This document shows positions 5,215-5,382 of a DNA stretch of 5,382 bases, one piece after another (position 1 is the stretch's first letter; each line of letters begins with the position of its first letter). The stretch lies in NCBI GenBank assembly GCA_021792015.1, contig JAJYVM010000068.1, positions 1-5,382 of the forward strand, in the 5' to 3' direction. Position numbers and translations under genes: made by a program. The stretch comes from Bacillota bacterium. GTDB lineage: Bacteria > Bacillota > Sulfobacillia > RBS10-35 > JAJYVM01. Under the pieces are notes generated by a model, which searched no databases, was not told the origin of the DNA, and was given only the letters and a program-made list of their open reading frames with translations.

Positions 5215-5382
5215 AAGGGGGCGGGGCCAAGGGGGCGGGGCCAAGGGGGCGGGGCCAAGGGGGCGGGGCCAAGGCGGCGGGCCAAGGGGCGGGGCCAAGG
5301 GGCGGGCCAAGGGGCGGGGCCAAGGCGGCGGGCGAAGGGGGCGGGGCCAAGGGGCGGGCCAAGGGGCGGGGCCAAGGCGGCG
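5215..5382. repeat. G-rich 12-14 bp tandem repeat array, continuing off the right edge
   Basis: About thirteen head-to-tail units of the form AAGGGGGCGGGGCC, from 12 to 14 bases long. The first four are 14-base units that are identical over this core. Later units vary in G count, and a four-unit block (about 51 bases, ending in an AAGGCGGCGGG unit) is repeated from about 5287 and again from about 5338. The plus strand has dense runs of three to five Gs, so G-quadruplex formation is likely. The unit length is not a multiple of three and varies, so the proline-rich frame on the other strand is not a gene. The array begins 21 bases upstream of the padR -35 element. Confidence 0.85.

Noticed and set aside
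5060..5362. Proline-rich minus-strand open frame through the tandem array
   Set aside because: The repeat unit is 12-14 bases and not a multiple of three, so the frame drifts; the remainder overlaps padR out of frame.

Overview
The window is very GC-rich bacterial chromosomal DNA. It has Shine-Dalgarno-led genes, GTG and TTG starts, a lipobox lipoprotein and a DarA-type cyclic-di-AMP receptor. DarA is best known from Bacillota and, as far as I recall, also occurs in Chloroflexota. A high-GC Bacillota (Symbiobacterium- or Limnochordia-like) or a Chloroflexota member is therefore the best guess, but the sequence does not settle it.

Left part (1-2967). On the minus strand, running off the left edge, is the N-terminal part of an exported protein with a signal peptide and cysteine-containing ephrin-receptor-like repeats, started by GTG at 251. 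A gene-free stretch of about 270 bases separates it from a rightward pair. The first member of that pair is a conserved but uncharacterised 255-residue protein (525-1292). Six bases later comes a lipoprotein gene (1299-2967) with eight Asp-box (BNR) beta-propeller motifs and a C-terminal DUF4232-like domain. The lipoprotein gene is broken: three frame changes (near 2183, 2385-2412 and 2600) and one in-frame TGA at 2785-2787. Its protein signature otherwise continues uninterrupted to 2967, so the breaks are either assembly errors (two lie at runs of G) or very recent decay.

Middle (3005-3386). A 120-residue DarA/PstA-type cyclic-di-AMP-binding PII-like protein stands apart from the tmk-holB neighbourhood usual in Bacillota. 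It ends in a perfect GC stem-loop between convergent genes.

Right part (3402-5175). A tight leftward operon holds a PadR repressor, then a Pit-family permease that overlaps it by four bases and starts with TTG, then a 140-residue protein of unknown function whose ribosome-binding site overlaps the permease stop codon. The permease keeps only one canonical copy of each of the two Pit signatures. A perfect 9-bp-arm inverted repeat is centred on the padR start codon and overlaps its candidate promoter, a likely autoregulatory operator. I infer that PadR senses an unknown signal and controls uptake or export of an anion by the atypical permease, with the small protein as accessory.

Right edge (5215-5382). 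An extremely G-rich short tandem array with higher-order structure runs off the window just upstream of the padR promoter.
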